Origin: Pirellulales bacterium
GTDB taxonomy: Bacteria > Planctomycetota > Planctomycetia > Pirellulales > Thermoguttaceae
Direction: 5' to 3'
NCBI GenBank assembly: GCA_030642635.1
Contig: DAOWNK010000094.1
Span: 1-10,428 of the forward strand
Length of the DNA stretch: 10,428 nt
Shown: positions 1 to 6,708 of the stretch, piece by piece
How positions within the stretch are numbered: position 1 is the first letter of the stretch
Layout of the letters: every line of letters begins with the position of its first letter
Program-made: the position numbers and the translations under genes
Notes under the pieces: generated by a model
Database searches by the model: none
What the model was told of the DNA's origin: nothing
What the model saw: only the letters and a program-made list of their open reading frames with translations

Positions 1-3
1 AAT

Positions 4-891
4 TCATAACATCCCCCTTCCCCTTTCCCCCTTCCCCCTTCCCCTGGCCCCTGCCAACGTATTGTGCAGCAGCATGGTTACCGTAAGCGGGCCGACGCCG
101 CCGGGGACGGGCGTAATCCGGCCGGCAACTTCCTTTACCGCGTCGAAATCGACGTCGCCGACCAGCCCGTCGTCGGTCCGGTTGATACCGACATCGACCA
201 CGACTGCACCGGGTTTGACCATATCGGCGGTAACGAACTTCGCCACGCCCATCGCTACAATTAGGATATCGGCCGAGCGGGTAACGTCGGCCAGGTTTTT
301 GGTGCGGCTGTGTGCGACGGTAACGGTGGCGTTCGCGCCGTCGGCCTTCTGCATGAGCATCAGCGCCATCGGCTTGCCCACTATGTCGCTGCGTCCGAGC
401 ACCACCACGTTTGCACCGGATAGCTCAACGCCGTTGCGTATGAGCAACTGCTGGATTCCGTGCGGTGTGCACGGCAGGAACCTCGGTCGGCCTTGCGAGA
501 TCAGCCCGACGTTCTCCGGATGAAAGGCATCGACGTCTTTCGTCGGTCTGACGGCGTCGAGCACACGTTGTTCGTCGATCCCGGCCGGCAACGGAAGCTG
601 GACCAGGATTCCGTGGACCGCCTGGTCGTTGTTTAGCCGGCCTATCAGATTCAGCAGTTCCTCGGTGGTTGTTTCGACCGGCAGTCGGTGCATTCGGCTT
701 TCGATGCCCGCTTTTTTACATGCCCGCTCCTTGTTGCGAACGTATATTTGGCTTGCCGGGTCCTCGCCGATGAGCACGGCGGCCAGGCAGGGCGTAATGC
801 CGGTTTGCTTGGTGAACTTGGCGACATCTTCGGCGATTTCGGCACGGATGGTCTTCGACAGGGCCTTGCCGTCCAGGATCGTAGCGGTCAC
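4..891 (-). CDS. folD: Bifunctional methylenetetrahydrofolate dehydrogenase / methenyltetrahydrofolate cyclohydrolase FolD
   Basis: Cytosolic enzyme that oxidises 5,10-methylene-THF with NADP+ to methenyl-THF and hydrolyses that to 10-formyl-THF, feeding purine and formyl-Met synthesis. The 295-residue product has the family landmarks in order: ILDGKA near residue 5, the YVRNKERACKKAGI segment (Tyr50, catalytic Lys54), VQLPLP (Gln98), DVDAFHPENVG (Asp121), the cofactor-site motif GRSDIVGKPM at 166-175, and PVPGGVGPLT at 261-270. I chose the GTG at 891: the protein family starts here, and a GGAG lies 8 nt upstream. The reading frame stays open for 40 more codons up to 1011, but that stretch reads through a palindromic repeat and has no family similarity. 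The last 15 or so residues (after LHNTLAGA) are a Gly/Arg/Lys tail encoded by a G-run repeat and are not part of the usual fold. Identity is very secure; the exact start is likely. Confidence 0.96.
   Translation of the reverse strand: MTATILDGKALSKTIRAEIAEDVAKFTKQTGITPCLAAVLIGEDPASQIYVRNKERACKKAGIESRMHRLPVETTTEELLNLIGRLNNDQAVHGILVQLPLPAGIDEQRVLDAVRPTKDVDAFHPENVGLISQGRPRFLPCTPHGIQQLLIRNGVELSGANVVVLGRSDIVGKPMALMLMQKADGANATVTVAHSRTKNLADVTRSADILIVAMGVAKFVTADMVKPGAVVVDVGINRTDDGLVGDVDFDAVKEVAGRITPVPGGVGPLTVTMLLHNTLAGARGRGKGERGRGML
13..44 (-). repeat. G-run tract, potential G-quadruplex, at the 3' end of folD
   Basis: Plus-strand C runs at 13-17, 20-23, 27-31, 34-38 and 41-44 are separated by two or three T residues. 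On the minus (coding) strand this is five runs of four or five G with 2-3 nt A spacers, which fits the standard intramolecular G-quadruplex pattern. It encodes the extra Gly/Arg/Lys tail of FolD and ends just before the stop codon. The near-7-nt periodicity suggests slippage or a simple-repeat insertion. Quadruplex formation is inferred, not shown. Confidence 0.75.
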
Positions 892-899
892 GGGCGTTT

Positions 900-903
900 C
901 TCC
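900..903 (-). promoter_or_regulatory. Ribosome binding site deciding the folD GTG start
   Basis: GGAG on the minus strand, 8 nt before the GTG at 891. It supports this start over the upstream ATG at 1011, which would add 40 residues of repeat-derived sequence. No strong folD promoter was seen; a TACAAT at 930-935 (minus strand) is a weak -10 candidate without a good -35. Confidence 0.6.
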
Positions 904-965
904 ATAAAGCGAGGGAGTGTAAGACCGTGATTGTAACGATTTAATGGAGAAGGCGGAAGGTGTAA

Positions 966-990
966 GTTTAGCCGCCGCGTCTACGCGGCG
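966..990 (+). repeat. Type I palindromic repeat (TTTAGC hairpin), copy A0
   Basis: The flank GTTTAGC is followed by CGCCGCGT, a CT centre and ACGCGGCG: an 8-bp perfect inverted repeat. Near-identical copies are at 7956-7980 and 7991-8015. It lies upstream of folD, and a second small palindrome (GCGTGG, G, CCACGC) follows at 1001-1013. On the minus strand it reads through as part of an apparent N-terminal extension of FolD, which I do not believe is translated. Confidence 0.8.
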
Positions 991-1073
991 AGATTCCCCG
1001 GCGTGGGCCACGCTTGGGCCATAGCAAATCGCGGTATCTTGACTCTACACAGCGCATCTACACGTTCATCCTC

Positions 1074-1098
1074 AAAAAATTACCGGTGGAAGCCCACC
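1074..1098 (-). terminator. Probable intrinsic terminator of the PEP-CTERM gene
   Basis: On the minus strand, 25 nt past the stop codon, there is a GGTGG stem, a GCTT loop and CCACC, then GGTAA and a run of six T. The stem is short (5 bp) and the T run starts a few bases late, so it is probably a modest terminator. It would separate this gene from folD. Confidence 0.45.
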
Positions 1099-1122
1099 CG
1101 AGAAGGTGAACGTAAATTCAAT

Positions 1123-1947
1123 CTAACGTTTCCGTCGCCGCAGCGAGGCTGCCAGCAACAGCACCACCGATCCGATTGCAAGAAGGACCAGTGTAGCCGG
1201 CTCCGGAATCTCCTGAGTAGTAACTCTGACGCTTGCCAGCTTCTTAGAGATTAAGACCTCATCAATACCGACCTCGGCCATCGTACGCAGCCTGTTGTTC
1301 CAAGTTATGTACATTTTTGTGGCACGGCCGCTGATGCCGGCATCTTGCAGCAAGGCCGTTACGTCCACGGTCAACCGGCCTTCCCAAACCTCGTCAAGAC
1401 CCATTAGAGAGCCGCCGTAGGATTGGCCGTCGTCGGCCAGTGTCCAGTCGCCATCTGAAGGCGAGAAGACCATGTAGGCAATATCCGAAACCCCTCCAAT
1501 CGGAGTTCCATCCACTTCATCAACCCGCAAGAACACGCCGGGAATATTAACACTTGCATAGGCCGCCGCAGAGCCGATTCCCTGCATCGTCACATCACCG
1601 GCCTCATCAAGATATATCTGATCGATATACTCACCCGGTGCGGCCTCTATGTCCATAGACAATTGACCGTCTGTTGTATCAACCGATCCATCGGCCGAAT
1701 AAGAACCGAACCCGACCGGACCGAACGATAGTGTATCGCCTCCGACAGTCGGCTTTCCGTACAACGGTACATCGTCCGTTAAAGAAGACTCCGTCACCCC
1801 GATAAATGTCACCGTGGCCCCGGCAAAGTCTCCGTAGTCTATACTGGTGCCGCCGTTGGCGATTGATATCATCGCCGTAAGCATCACCGACACTGCCGCA
1901 AAGCACAGACGCCCAAAGGCATTTGGGATATTTCCTTTTATGCACAT
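1123..1947 (-). CDS. Exported PEP-CTERM sorting domain protein of unknown function
   Basis: A 274-residue secreted protein. It has an N-terminal signal peptide (hydrophobic stretch about residues 13-30, cleavage probably near ANG/GT around 32). The body, rich in Gly, Asp, Ser and Thr and beta-like, has no recognised catalytic motif. It closes with a classic PEP-CTERM tail at 247-274: PEP motif IPEPATL, a hydrophobic helix and RRRKR. In known systems such tails are recognised by exosortase (EpsH/XrtA-type) in exopolysaccharide-producing Gram-negatives and processed at the envelope. I chose the ATG at 1947 because an AGGAGGT lies 7 nt upstream; the ATG at 1983 would add 12 residues before the signal peptide and lacks this site. 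The gene appears monocistronic, with a promoter at 2067-2094 and a probable terminator at 1074-1098. The mature protein's role is unknown; a matrix or surface protein is a guess. Confidence 0.88.
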   Translation of the reverse strand: MCIKGNIPNAFGRLCFAAVSVMLTAMISIANGGTSIDYGDFAGATVTFIGVTESSLTDDVPLYGKPTVGGDTLSFGPVGFGSYSADGSVDTTDGQLSMDIEAAPGEYIDQIYLDEAGDVTMQGIGSAAAYASVNIPGVFLRVDEVDGTPIGGVSDIAYMVFSPSDGDWTLADDGQSYGGSLMGLDEVWEGRLTVDVTALLQDAGISGRATKMYITWNNRLRTMAEVGIDEVLISKKLASVRVTTQEIPEPATLVLLAIGSVVLLLAASLRRRKR

Positions 1948-1954
1948 CTCGCTT

Positions 1955-1961
1955 ACCTCCT
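1955..1961 (-). promoter_or_regulatory. Ribosome binding site deciding the PEP-CTERM protein start
   Basis: AGGAGGT on the minus strand, 7 nt before the ATG at 1947. It is a full match to the anti-Shine-Dalgarno core and fixes the start there. Confidence 0.8.
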
Positions 1962-2049
1962 TTTGAATAACTTTCCAGCTCATACAGAACGGCGTCGTAA
2001 GAATTGACTCCTACACATTGCTGCGACAATTATGAACGACAATCTTTAT

Positions 2050-2071
2050 AGAATACAACAATTGTTATTCT
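2050..2071. promoter_or_regulatory. Possible operator palindrome at the PEP-CTERM promoter
   Basis: AACAATTGTT (2057-2066) is a perfect 10-bp palindrome. Flanking AGAAT and ATTCT extend it, with two extra bases on one side. It abuts the predicted -10 box and covers the expected start site, where a repressor could act. It may be chance in AT-rich DNA. Confidence 0.3.
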
Positions 2072-2094
2072 AACCAAACGATTTTGTATGTCAA
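2067..2094 (-). promoter_or_regulatory. Sigma70-type promoter of the PEP-CTERM gene
   Basis: On the minus strand, TTGACA (2089-2094, exact -35) is followed after 16 nt by TAGAAT (2067-2072, 5 of 6 to the -10 consensus). Transcription would start near 2060 and leave a leader of roughly 110 nt before the ATG at 1947. The AT-rich context fits a promoter. Confidence 0.65.
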
Positions 2095-2196
2095 GCATTT
2101 TTGGAAGATTTTTGCTCAAAATCAGCAAATTTTTTCAGAAAACCACAGATTGCCCCTCTGTAGTGGTATTGGCTTCGGGTTGCCCGCTGGTAGCCG

Positions 2197-2272
2197 GCGA
2201 GCCGCGGGGTTCATCCCCGCGCCAGTGCAGCGCCGGGATAAACCCGGCGGCTCGCTAACCCGGCGGCTCGCT
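2197..2272. repeat. Type II palindromic repeat pair (GCGAGCC hairpins), copy B1
   Basis: Two hairpins face each other. The left one has CGCGGGG (2203-2209) pairing with CCCCGCG (2215-2221) around a TTCAT loop. The right one has CGCCGGG (2231-2237) pairing with CCCGGCG (2243-2249) around ATAAA. GCGAGCC at the left end pairs with GGCTCGC at the right end, so the whole could form a three-way structure. The right end is followed by an exact tandem copy of AACCCGGCGGCTCGCT (2241-2256 and 2257-2272). A sister element lies at 6709-6768. It occupies the middle of the 569-nt gap between the PEP-CTERM and BBP7 starts. Confidence 0.85.
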
Positions 2273-2290
2273 CTTGCACCCAGACTGAAG

Positions 2291-2432
2291 ACCGCATGAA
2301 TGCGGTTACTGCGAACAGCTTTTGTTAAGCTGGGCGGTTCAAGGAAAGTTTGTGGGCAAAACACCGCCCGCTAAGCTGCAAGCAACCTCCTCGGCTAAAA
2401 CCGGGCTAATGCCGCCCGAAAAATCGGCCGAT
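2291..2432 (+). other. Hairpin-rich non-coding leader upstream of the BBP7 gene
   Basis: Several small inverted repeats follow one another: ACCGCA/TGCGGT around TGAA (2291-2306), CAGCTT/AAGCTG around TTGTT (2316-2332), GGGCGGT (2332-2338) with ACCGCCC (2363-2369), and the palindrome ATCGGCCGAT (2423-2432). The BBP7 frame is open through this stretch from 2322, but its translation lacks family similarity. The true start at 2517 has its own ribosome site. No convincing plus-strand promoter was seen. It could be a structured 5' untranslated region or decayed repeats; I cannot tell which. Confidence 0.35.
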
Positions 2433-2516
2433 GCGTTAAGAGTGGAATATTCGGCACATCCGGCAAACTCGTGTCGTCTATTACAACCAACACAACCGTT
2501 CCAGGGGGGAAGGATT

Positions 2517-3938
2517 ATGGCCGCCAAAGATGCCGCCAGGGGGATTGAAGTTGCATCGGGTTTCTTTTTTCTTTTGTCGATTGCATTGGGCACACTGCTA
2601 CTGTCCGCCGATGTGACGTTGGCCGACTCGCCCGTCCCGACGACCACGTCGAATCTCGCCCGAGCCGTGTATGGCGACTCCGCAGGCGTGATGCAAGTAA
2701 ACTACGATGATCAGACCTGCGGCTACGCCGAGTGCGGCGACGAGTGCTACTGCGACGATCAGGAGTGTGGAGGTTGCGACGACGGCGGTTGCGACGACGG
2801 CGGTTGCTGCGGTCCATCGGGCAGGTTTTGGGTCCAAGGCGACTATCTCGTGTGGTGGACCAACGGTGTACAGTTGCCGGCCTTGGTTACCACAAGCCCG
2901 GTCGGCGTTTTACCGCCGGGCGCCAGAGGCGCCGAGACCACGACGTACCTGTTCGGCAACGAGCGTGTCAACGACGACGGCCAATCCGGTTTCCGCTTTA
3001 CGGCCGGATATTGGCTCGACTGTTGCGGTAAGTGCGGTATTGAGGGCGACTACTTCGAGTTGGGCGGGAACCCGGCCGAATACTCAGCGTGGTCCAGCGG
3101 CGATCCGGTCATCGCACGTCCGTTCTACGACTCCGTCTACCAGCGCGAGACGTCGCAGGCGATCGCATACCCGGGCCTTGTGTCCGGAGACATCGACGCC
3201 CGGGCGACCGAGTACCTTCAGGGCGCCGGGCTACGACTGCGGCATAACCTGTGTTGCCAAGAACCGTGTTGCTGTGACGACTGTTGTGACGATTCGTGCT
3301 GCGGCGATTCGTGCTGTCAGCCGGAGTGCAGTACCCGTGTAGATCTGGTCGGCGGGTACCGTTACTATCGCCTTGAAGATCGGGTTGCTATCAACGAAAA
3401 GCTGGTTGCCACCGATCCGTACGGGCAGGTTGCGGCGGGAACGATCTTCGAGGTGTACGACTCGTTCCGCACCAGGAACCAATTCCACGGCGGCGAGGTG
3501 GGTCTGATTGCCGAGGTGGAACGCGGCCGATGGTCGTTCGAGTTCCTCGTGATGATGGCGCTGGGCAACAACTACCAAACCGTAACGATCGACGGCGGCA
3601 CGGGCATCACCTCGCCCGGCTCCGAGACGATCAACTACACCGGCGGGCTGCTCGCCTTGCCGTCGAATATCGGCCGGTACTCGCGCAACGAGTTCGTGGT
3701 TATCCCACAGTTCGGCTTGGAGGTCGGCTACCAGTTGACCTGTCGGTTGCGTGCGCACGTGGGCTACAATTTCCTGTACTGGGTCAACGTATCGCGTGCG
3801 GCATACGCGATCGACATGGACATCAACCCCGGTCAGATTCCGCCGAGCGAAGAAACCACCCCGCCGCCAAGCTTCGCCTTCACCGACTCGGACTTTTGGG
3901 CACAAGGGCTTAACGTCGGAGTCGAATGGAACTATTGA
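2517..3938 (+). CDS. BBP7-family outer membrane beta-barrel protein
   Basis: A 473-residue predicted outer-membrane barrel of the planctomycete BBP7 family. Visible features are a signal peptide (hydrophobic core about 14-37), the opening motif RFWVQGDYLVWW (103-114), alternating aromatic beta-strand patterns (FRFTAGYWLD, RVDLVGGYRYYRLED, WSFEFLVMMALG, EFVVIPQFGLEVGYQL) and the family ending VGYNFLYWVNVSRA (415-428) then DFWAQGLNVGVEWNY (459-473) with a C-terminal aromatic residue. I chose the ATG at 2517 because AGGGGGGAAGGA lies just before it and the signal peptide follows; the frame opens earlier at 2322 but that stretch is not family-like. Two segments are unusually rich in Cys and Asp: 68-98 (nine Cys) and 246-271 (twelve Cys). 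The gene stands alone, with a repeat and a strong terminator after it. Its ligand or pore role is unknown. Confidence 0.9.
   Translation: MAAKDAARGIEVASGFFFLLSIALGTLLLSADVTLADSPVPTTTSNLARAVYGDSAGVMQVNYDDQTCGYAECGDECYCDDQECGGCDDGGCDDGGCCGPSGRFWVQGDYLVWWTNGVQLPALVTTSPVGVLPPGARGAETTTYLFGNERVNDDGQSGFRFTAGYWLDCCGKCGIEGDYFELGGNPAEYSAWSSGDPVIARPFYDSVYQRETSQAIAYPGLVSGDIDARATEYLQGAGLRLRHNLCCQEPCCCDDCCDDSCCGDSCCQPECSTRVDLVGGYRYYRLEDRVAINEKLVATDPYGQVAAGTIFEVYDSFRTRNQFHGGEVGLIAEVERGRWSFEFLVMMALGNNYQTVTIDGGTGITSPGSETINYTGGLLALPSNIGRYSRNEFVVIPQFGLEVGYQLTCRLRAHVGYNFLYWVNVSRAAYAIDMDINPGQIPPSEETTPPPSFAFTDSDFWAQGLNVGVEWNY
2772..2807 (+). repeat. 15-nt tandem repeat coding for Gly-Cys-Asp-Asp-Gly units
   Basis: GGTTGCGACGACGGC occurs twice exactly (2772-2786, 2787-2801), followed by a partial third unit (GGTTGC, 2802-2807). 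It is in frame and encodes the GCDDG repeats of the first Cys-rich segment of the BBP7 protein. The unit length is a multiple of three, so copy number can change without a frameshift. Confidence 0.85.
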
Positions 3939-3952
3939 TCTATGGAAATCAA

Positions 3953-4055
3953 GTGGCGCCGGCGTCTCGCCGGTGGAACACAAACATAGGCATTGCCACA
4001 AGTTCATTCACACCGGCGAGACGCCGGTGCCACTGTGTTCCGGCGCCACTGTGTT
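3953..4055. repeat. Type III palindromic repeat pair (GTGGC hairpins), copy C
   Basis: The left hairpin is CGCCGGCG, TCT, CGCCGGTG (3957-3975, one G-T pair). The right one is CACCGGCG, AGA, CGCCGGTG (4011-4029, 8 perfect pairs). A 35-nt spacer separates them and outer GTGGC (3953-3957) pairs with GCCAC (4029-4033). The right end is followed by a second copy of GCCACTGTGTT (4029-4039 and 4045-4055, period 16). It sits between the BBP7 stop and its terminator, so it is probably transcribed in that mRNA's 3' end. A related element is at 8748-8815. Confidence 0.8.
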
Positions 4056-4068
4056 GCTGTCAATTATA

Positions 4069-4097
4069 CCCCCGCACACTTCTGCGGGGGCTTTTTT
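4069..4097 (+). terminator. Strong intrinsic terminator after the BBP7 gene
   Basis: CCCCCGCA (4069-4076) pairs perfectly with TGCGGGGG (4083-4090) around a CACTTC loop. A C and six T (4092-4097) follow. This is a textbook Rho-independent terminator and isolates ftsH from upstream transcription. Confidence 0.92.
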
Positions 4098-4154
4098 ATT
4101 GAAACAGACTTATGTATTATGATGTATATAAAGTACGAAAACGGGAACACACCA

Positions 4155-6236
4155 ATGGAAAAGCCGGATAAATCGGACAGGCCCGATCCGGACAAACGCC
4201 TGCCGGAGCGGAAGTTGCCCGCCACGCCCGGGAACCTGTTCTGGTACCTGCTGGCATTTGGCATTGGGGCGCTGTTTCTGGTCTCGCTGGCACAGAGCGA
4301 AAAATCGGTCGAGATTCCATACGGCAAGCTGGTCAACCTGATCGAGCAGGGCGAGCCGAGCCGCAACAGCAATGCCGCAGTGACGATTGAAGAAGGCGAT
4401 CCCAAAAAACCTGCGGTCGTCAAGTACACCAATCTGGCCAAGCTGAAAATCGGACCCAGCAAGATCACAGGTACGATTACCCGACAGGTGCTCGAGCCGG
4501 AAAAAGGCGAGCCGAAGAAGAACGTCGCCTTCCGAACACCACGACTCGGACTGCAAGACGACAACAACGCATTGTTCAACCTTGCCAAGGAAAACGGCTT
4601 TGTGAACGTCCGGGCAGAGCGGGCGCCGAGCGGGTGGCAAACCTACTTGCCCATGCTGCTGCTGATGACGCTGATGCTGGCGATCTTCTTTTTCATGATG
4701 CGGCGCGTCGGCGGCGCAGGGTCGGCCATGGCGTTCGGGCGCTCGCGCGGCAAGTTGTACGCACAGGAAGACATCGGCATAACGTTCGAGAGCGTCGCCG
4801 GGATAGACGAGGCGGTCGATGAGCTGCGCGAGGTGGTCGACTTCCTGGAAACGCCCGAGAAGTACCAGGTGCTTGGCGGACGCATACCCAAGGGCGTGTT
4901 GCTGGTCGGCCCGCCGGGCACGGGCAAAACTCTGCTGGCCAAAGCGGTCGCCGGCGAGGCCGGAGTGCCGTTCTTCAGCATCTCGGGGTCCGACTTCGTC
5001 GAGATGTTCGTCGGCGTGGGCGCCGCCCGGGTACGCGACATGTTCCAACAAGCCAAGACCAGGGCGCCGTGCATCGTATTTATCGACGAGCTTGACGCGC
5101 TGGGTAAGACTCGCGGTTCCGGTATGGTCGGCGGGCACGACGAGCGCGAACAAACGCTAAACGCACTGCTGGTCGAGATGGACGGGTTCACGTCCAACAG
5201 CGGCGTGATCATCATGGCCGCCACCAACCGGCCCGAGACGCTCGACCCGGCGCTGCTGCGGCCCGGACGGTTCGACCGGCACGTGCTGGTCGACAGGCCG
5301 GATATCCGCGGCCGCGAGGCGATTCTGAACGTACACATCGAAAACGTCAAAATCGACGATTCGGTCGATCTGAAGAAGGTGGCGGCAATCACCTCCGGCT
5401 TCGTCGGCGCCGACCTGGCCAACCTGGTAAACGAGGCCGCGCTGTTGGCCGCCCGCGAAGACAAGTCGGCCGTTACAATGCAGGAGTTCACCGAAGGCGT
5501 CGAGCGCGTGACCACCGGGCTGGAGAAGCGGCAGCGGATCATACACGAAGACGAAAAGCAGCGGGTGGCGTATCACGAAAGCGCACACGCACTAGTCGCC
5601 TTCAGCCTGCCGAATACCGACCCGGTGCATAAGGTGTCGATTATCCCGCGCGGCCTGGCCGCACTGGGTTATACCATGCAGCGGCCAGAGGGCGACCGAT
5701 ACCTCGTCACGCAAAGCGAGTTGGAAAGCCGCGTCCAGGTGTTGCTGGCCGGTACTGCGGCCGAGGAGATGATCTTCGAGGACATATCGACCGGTGCACA
5801 AAACGACCTGGAGCGGGCAACAGAGATCGCCCGAAGCATGGTCACGGAATACGGTATGAGCCGCTTGGGACGTGTTACCTACCGCGAGAGCGGACGAAAC
5901 ATATTCCTGGGCGGGCAGCCGAACGAGCTTGCACGCGAACGCGGCCACAGCGAACAGACCACCCGGGAAATCGACGAGGAAATCAGGCACATTATCGACC
6001 AGTCGCTCGAAAAGGTCCGACACATTTTGCAATCGCGGCGCGATGCGCTTGTGGCGCTGGCCGAACGACTGATCGAGAAAGAGGTGATCGACTCCGAGGA
6101 ACTGAAGGAGATCATCGAGGCCGCCTCTCCCGATGCGATGATAGTGCCGGGCACCGACGAGGTCGCCAACCGCCCCGCCGGCAAGGCGCCCGAGGAGTCT
6201 GAGCCTCAAAAACGACGTGATGCACAACAATCCTGA
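4155..6236 (+). CDS. ftsH: ATP-dependent zinc metalloprotease FtsH
   Basis: Membrane-anchored AAA+ protease that unfolds and degrades damaged membrane proteins and some short-lived regulators. The 693-residue product has a first membrane helix (about 28-46), a periplasmic region, and a second helix (162-183). The AAA+ domain has Walker A GPPGTGKT (252-259), pore loop FVEMFVGVG, Walker B FIDELD (309-314) and the second region of homology ending RPGRFDRHV. The peptidase carries HEXXH as HESAH (474-478, usually HEAGH) and the third zinc ligand in NDLERAT (Asp551). A charged C-terminal tail ends the protein. I chose the ATG at 4155: the open frame reaches back to 3993 but crosses a repeat and the terminator. 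ATGs at 4119 and 4122 are possible but have no ribosome site; the chosen start has only a weak GGGA. No promoter is obvious; TTGAAA at 4099 has no well-spaced -10. Confidence 0.95.
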   Translation: MEKPDKSDRPDPDKRLPERKLPATPGNLFWYLLAFGIGALFLVSLAQSEKSVEIPYGKLVNLIEQGEPSRNSNAAVTIEEGDPKKPAVVKYTNLAKLKIGPSKITGTITRQVLEPEKGEPKKNVAFRTPRLGLQDDNNALFNLAKENGFVNVRAERAPSGWQTYLPMLLLMTLMLAIFFFMMRRVGGAGSAMAFGRSRGKLYAQEDIGITFESVAGIDEAVDELREVVDFLETPEKYQVLGGRIPKGVLLVGPPGTGKTLLAKAVAGEAGVPFFSISGSDFVEMFVGVGAARVRDMFQQAKTRAPCIVFIDELDALGKTRGSGMVGGHDEREQTLNALLVEMDGFTSNSGVIIMAATNRPETLDPALLRPGRFDRHVLVDRPDIRGREAILNVHIENVKIDDSVDLKKVAAITSGFVGADLANLVNEAALLAAREDKSAVTMQEFTEGVERVTTGLEKRQRIIHEDEKQRVAYHESAHALVAFSLPNTDPVHKVSIIPRGLAALGYTMQRPEGDRYLVTQSELESRVQVLLAGTAAEEMIFEDISTGAQNDLERATEIARSMVTEYGMSRLGRVTYRESGRNIFLGGQPNELARERGHSEQTTREIDEEIRHIIDQSLEKVRHILQSRRDALVALAERLIEKEVIDSEELKEIIEAASPDAMIVPGTDEVANRPAGKAPEESEPQKRRDAQQS

Positions 6237-6281
6237 TTTGCCCGTTTACCACTTCAAATGGCTGAAATGGGGGGAATAGCC

Positions 6282-6676
6282 ATGCGTATTGTTCGCTTTA
6301 TGGATGAAACGGGCGAAATCCGCCTGGGTGAGGAGCTTGGCGAAGGATTCGCGGCAAGGGCTTTGATACGTTCTGCCCGCTGGGACCTGTGCTGGTCACC
6401 GCCAATGAGATTCCCGACCCGCAAAACCTTGCAATCCGAACGCTGTTGAACGGCCGTGTAATGCAGGACCACACCACTGCGGATATGATCTTCGGCGTCG
6501 CTCGGTTAATCAGTTTTCTTAGCGAGGACACCACGTTGCTGCCCGGCACGGTGATTCTAACCGGCACGCCGCAGGGTGTCGGGGTTGCTCGCACGCCGCC
6601 GGTATGGCTGACCTCCGGCGATGAAGTTGCCGTCGAGATCGAGAAAATCGGACGACTTGTAAACCCGGTTGCATAG
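6282..6676 (+). pseudogene. Fumarylacetoacetate hydrolase-family pseudogene with internal deletion and frameshift
   Basis: The ATG at 6282, with a GGGGGGAA ribosome site before it, starts MRIVRFMDETGEIRLGEE, a typical N-terminus of bacterial FAH-domain proteins. This frame then runs into nonsense and stops at 6449. In another frame (open from 6332) the conserved C-terminal half appears: RGKGFDTF (6350-6373), VTANEIPDPQNL, NGRVMQDHTTADMIF, LLPG, LTGTPQGVG, GDEVAVEIEKIG, ending NPVA. The region between them, which in relatives is well over 100 residues and carries the first metal-binding residues and the substrate lid, is missing. The junction lies about 6335-6350. Intact members cleave or isomerise acylpyruvate-type compounds in catabolism. 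This copy cannot make a working enzyme unless the sequence is misassembled. It starts 45 nt after ftsH. Confidence 0.82.
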
Positions 6677-6708
6677 CATGAAGTGGCGAAGGCACTCTAA
6701 CAAAACCA

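Noticed and set aside
892..1011. 40-residue N-terminal extension of FolD from an ATG at 1011
   Set aside because: It translates repeat copy A0 and spacer, lacks family similarity, and a better ribosome site precedes the GTG at 891.
2111..2135. Hairpin TTTGCT/AGCAAA followed by six T, like a plus-strand terminator
   Set aside because: The stem is only 6 AT-rich pairs and there is no plus-strand gene upstream for it to end.
2772..2807. Short direct repeats considered as a CRISPR remnant
   Set aside because: The units are contiguous with no spacers, in frame, and encode the GCDDG repeats of the BBP7 protein.
3231..4007. 258-codon minus-strand open frame opposite the BBP7 gene
   Set aside because: It is antisense to conserved BBP7 sequence and begins in repeat copy C; no recognisable protein features.
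4099..4130. ftsH promoter from TTGAAA at 4099 with TATGAT or TATATA
   Set aside because: Spacers of 13 or 20 nt are outside the workable range, so no promoter is claimed.
4110..5153. 347-codon open frame on the minus strand opposite ftsH
   Set aside because: It lies fully antisense to the N-terminal half of a certain FtsH, has no family motifs or ribosome site, and is explained by the codon bias of GC-rich DNA.
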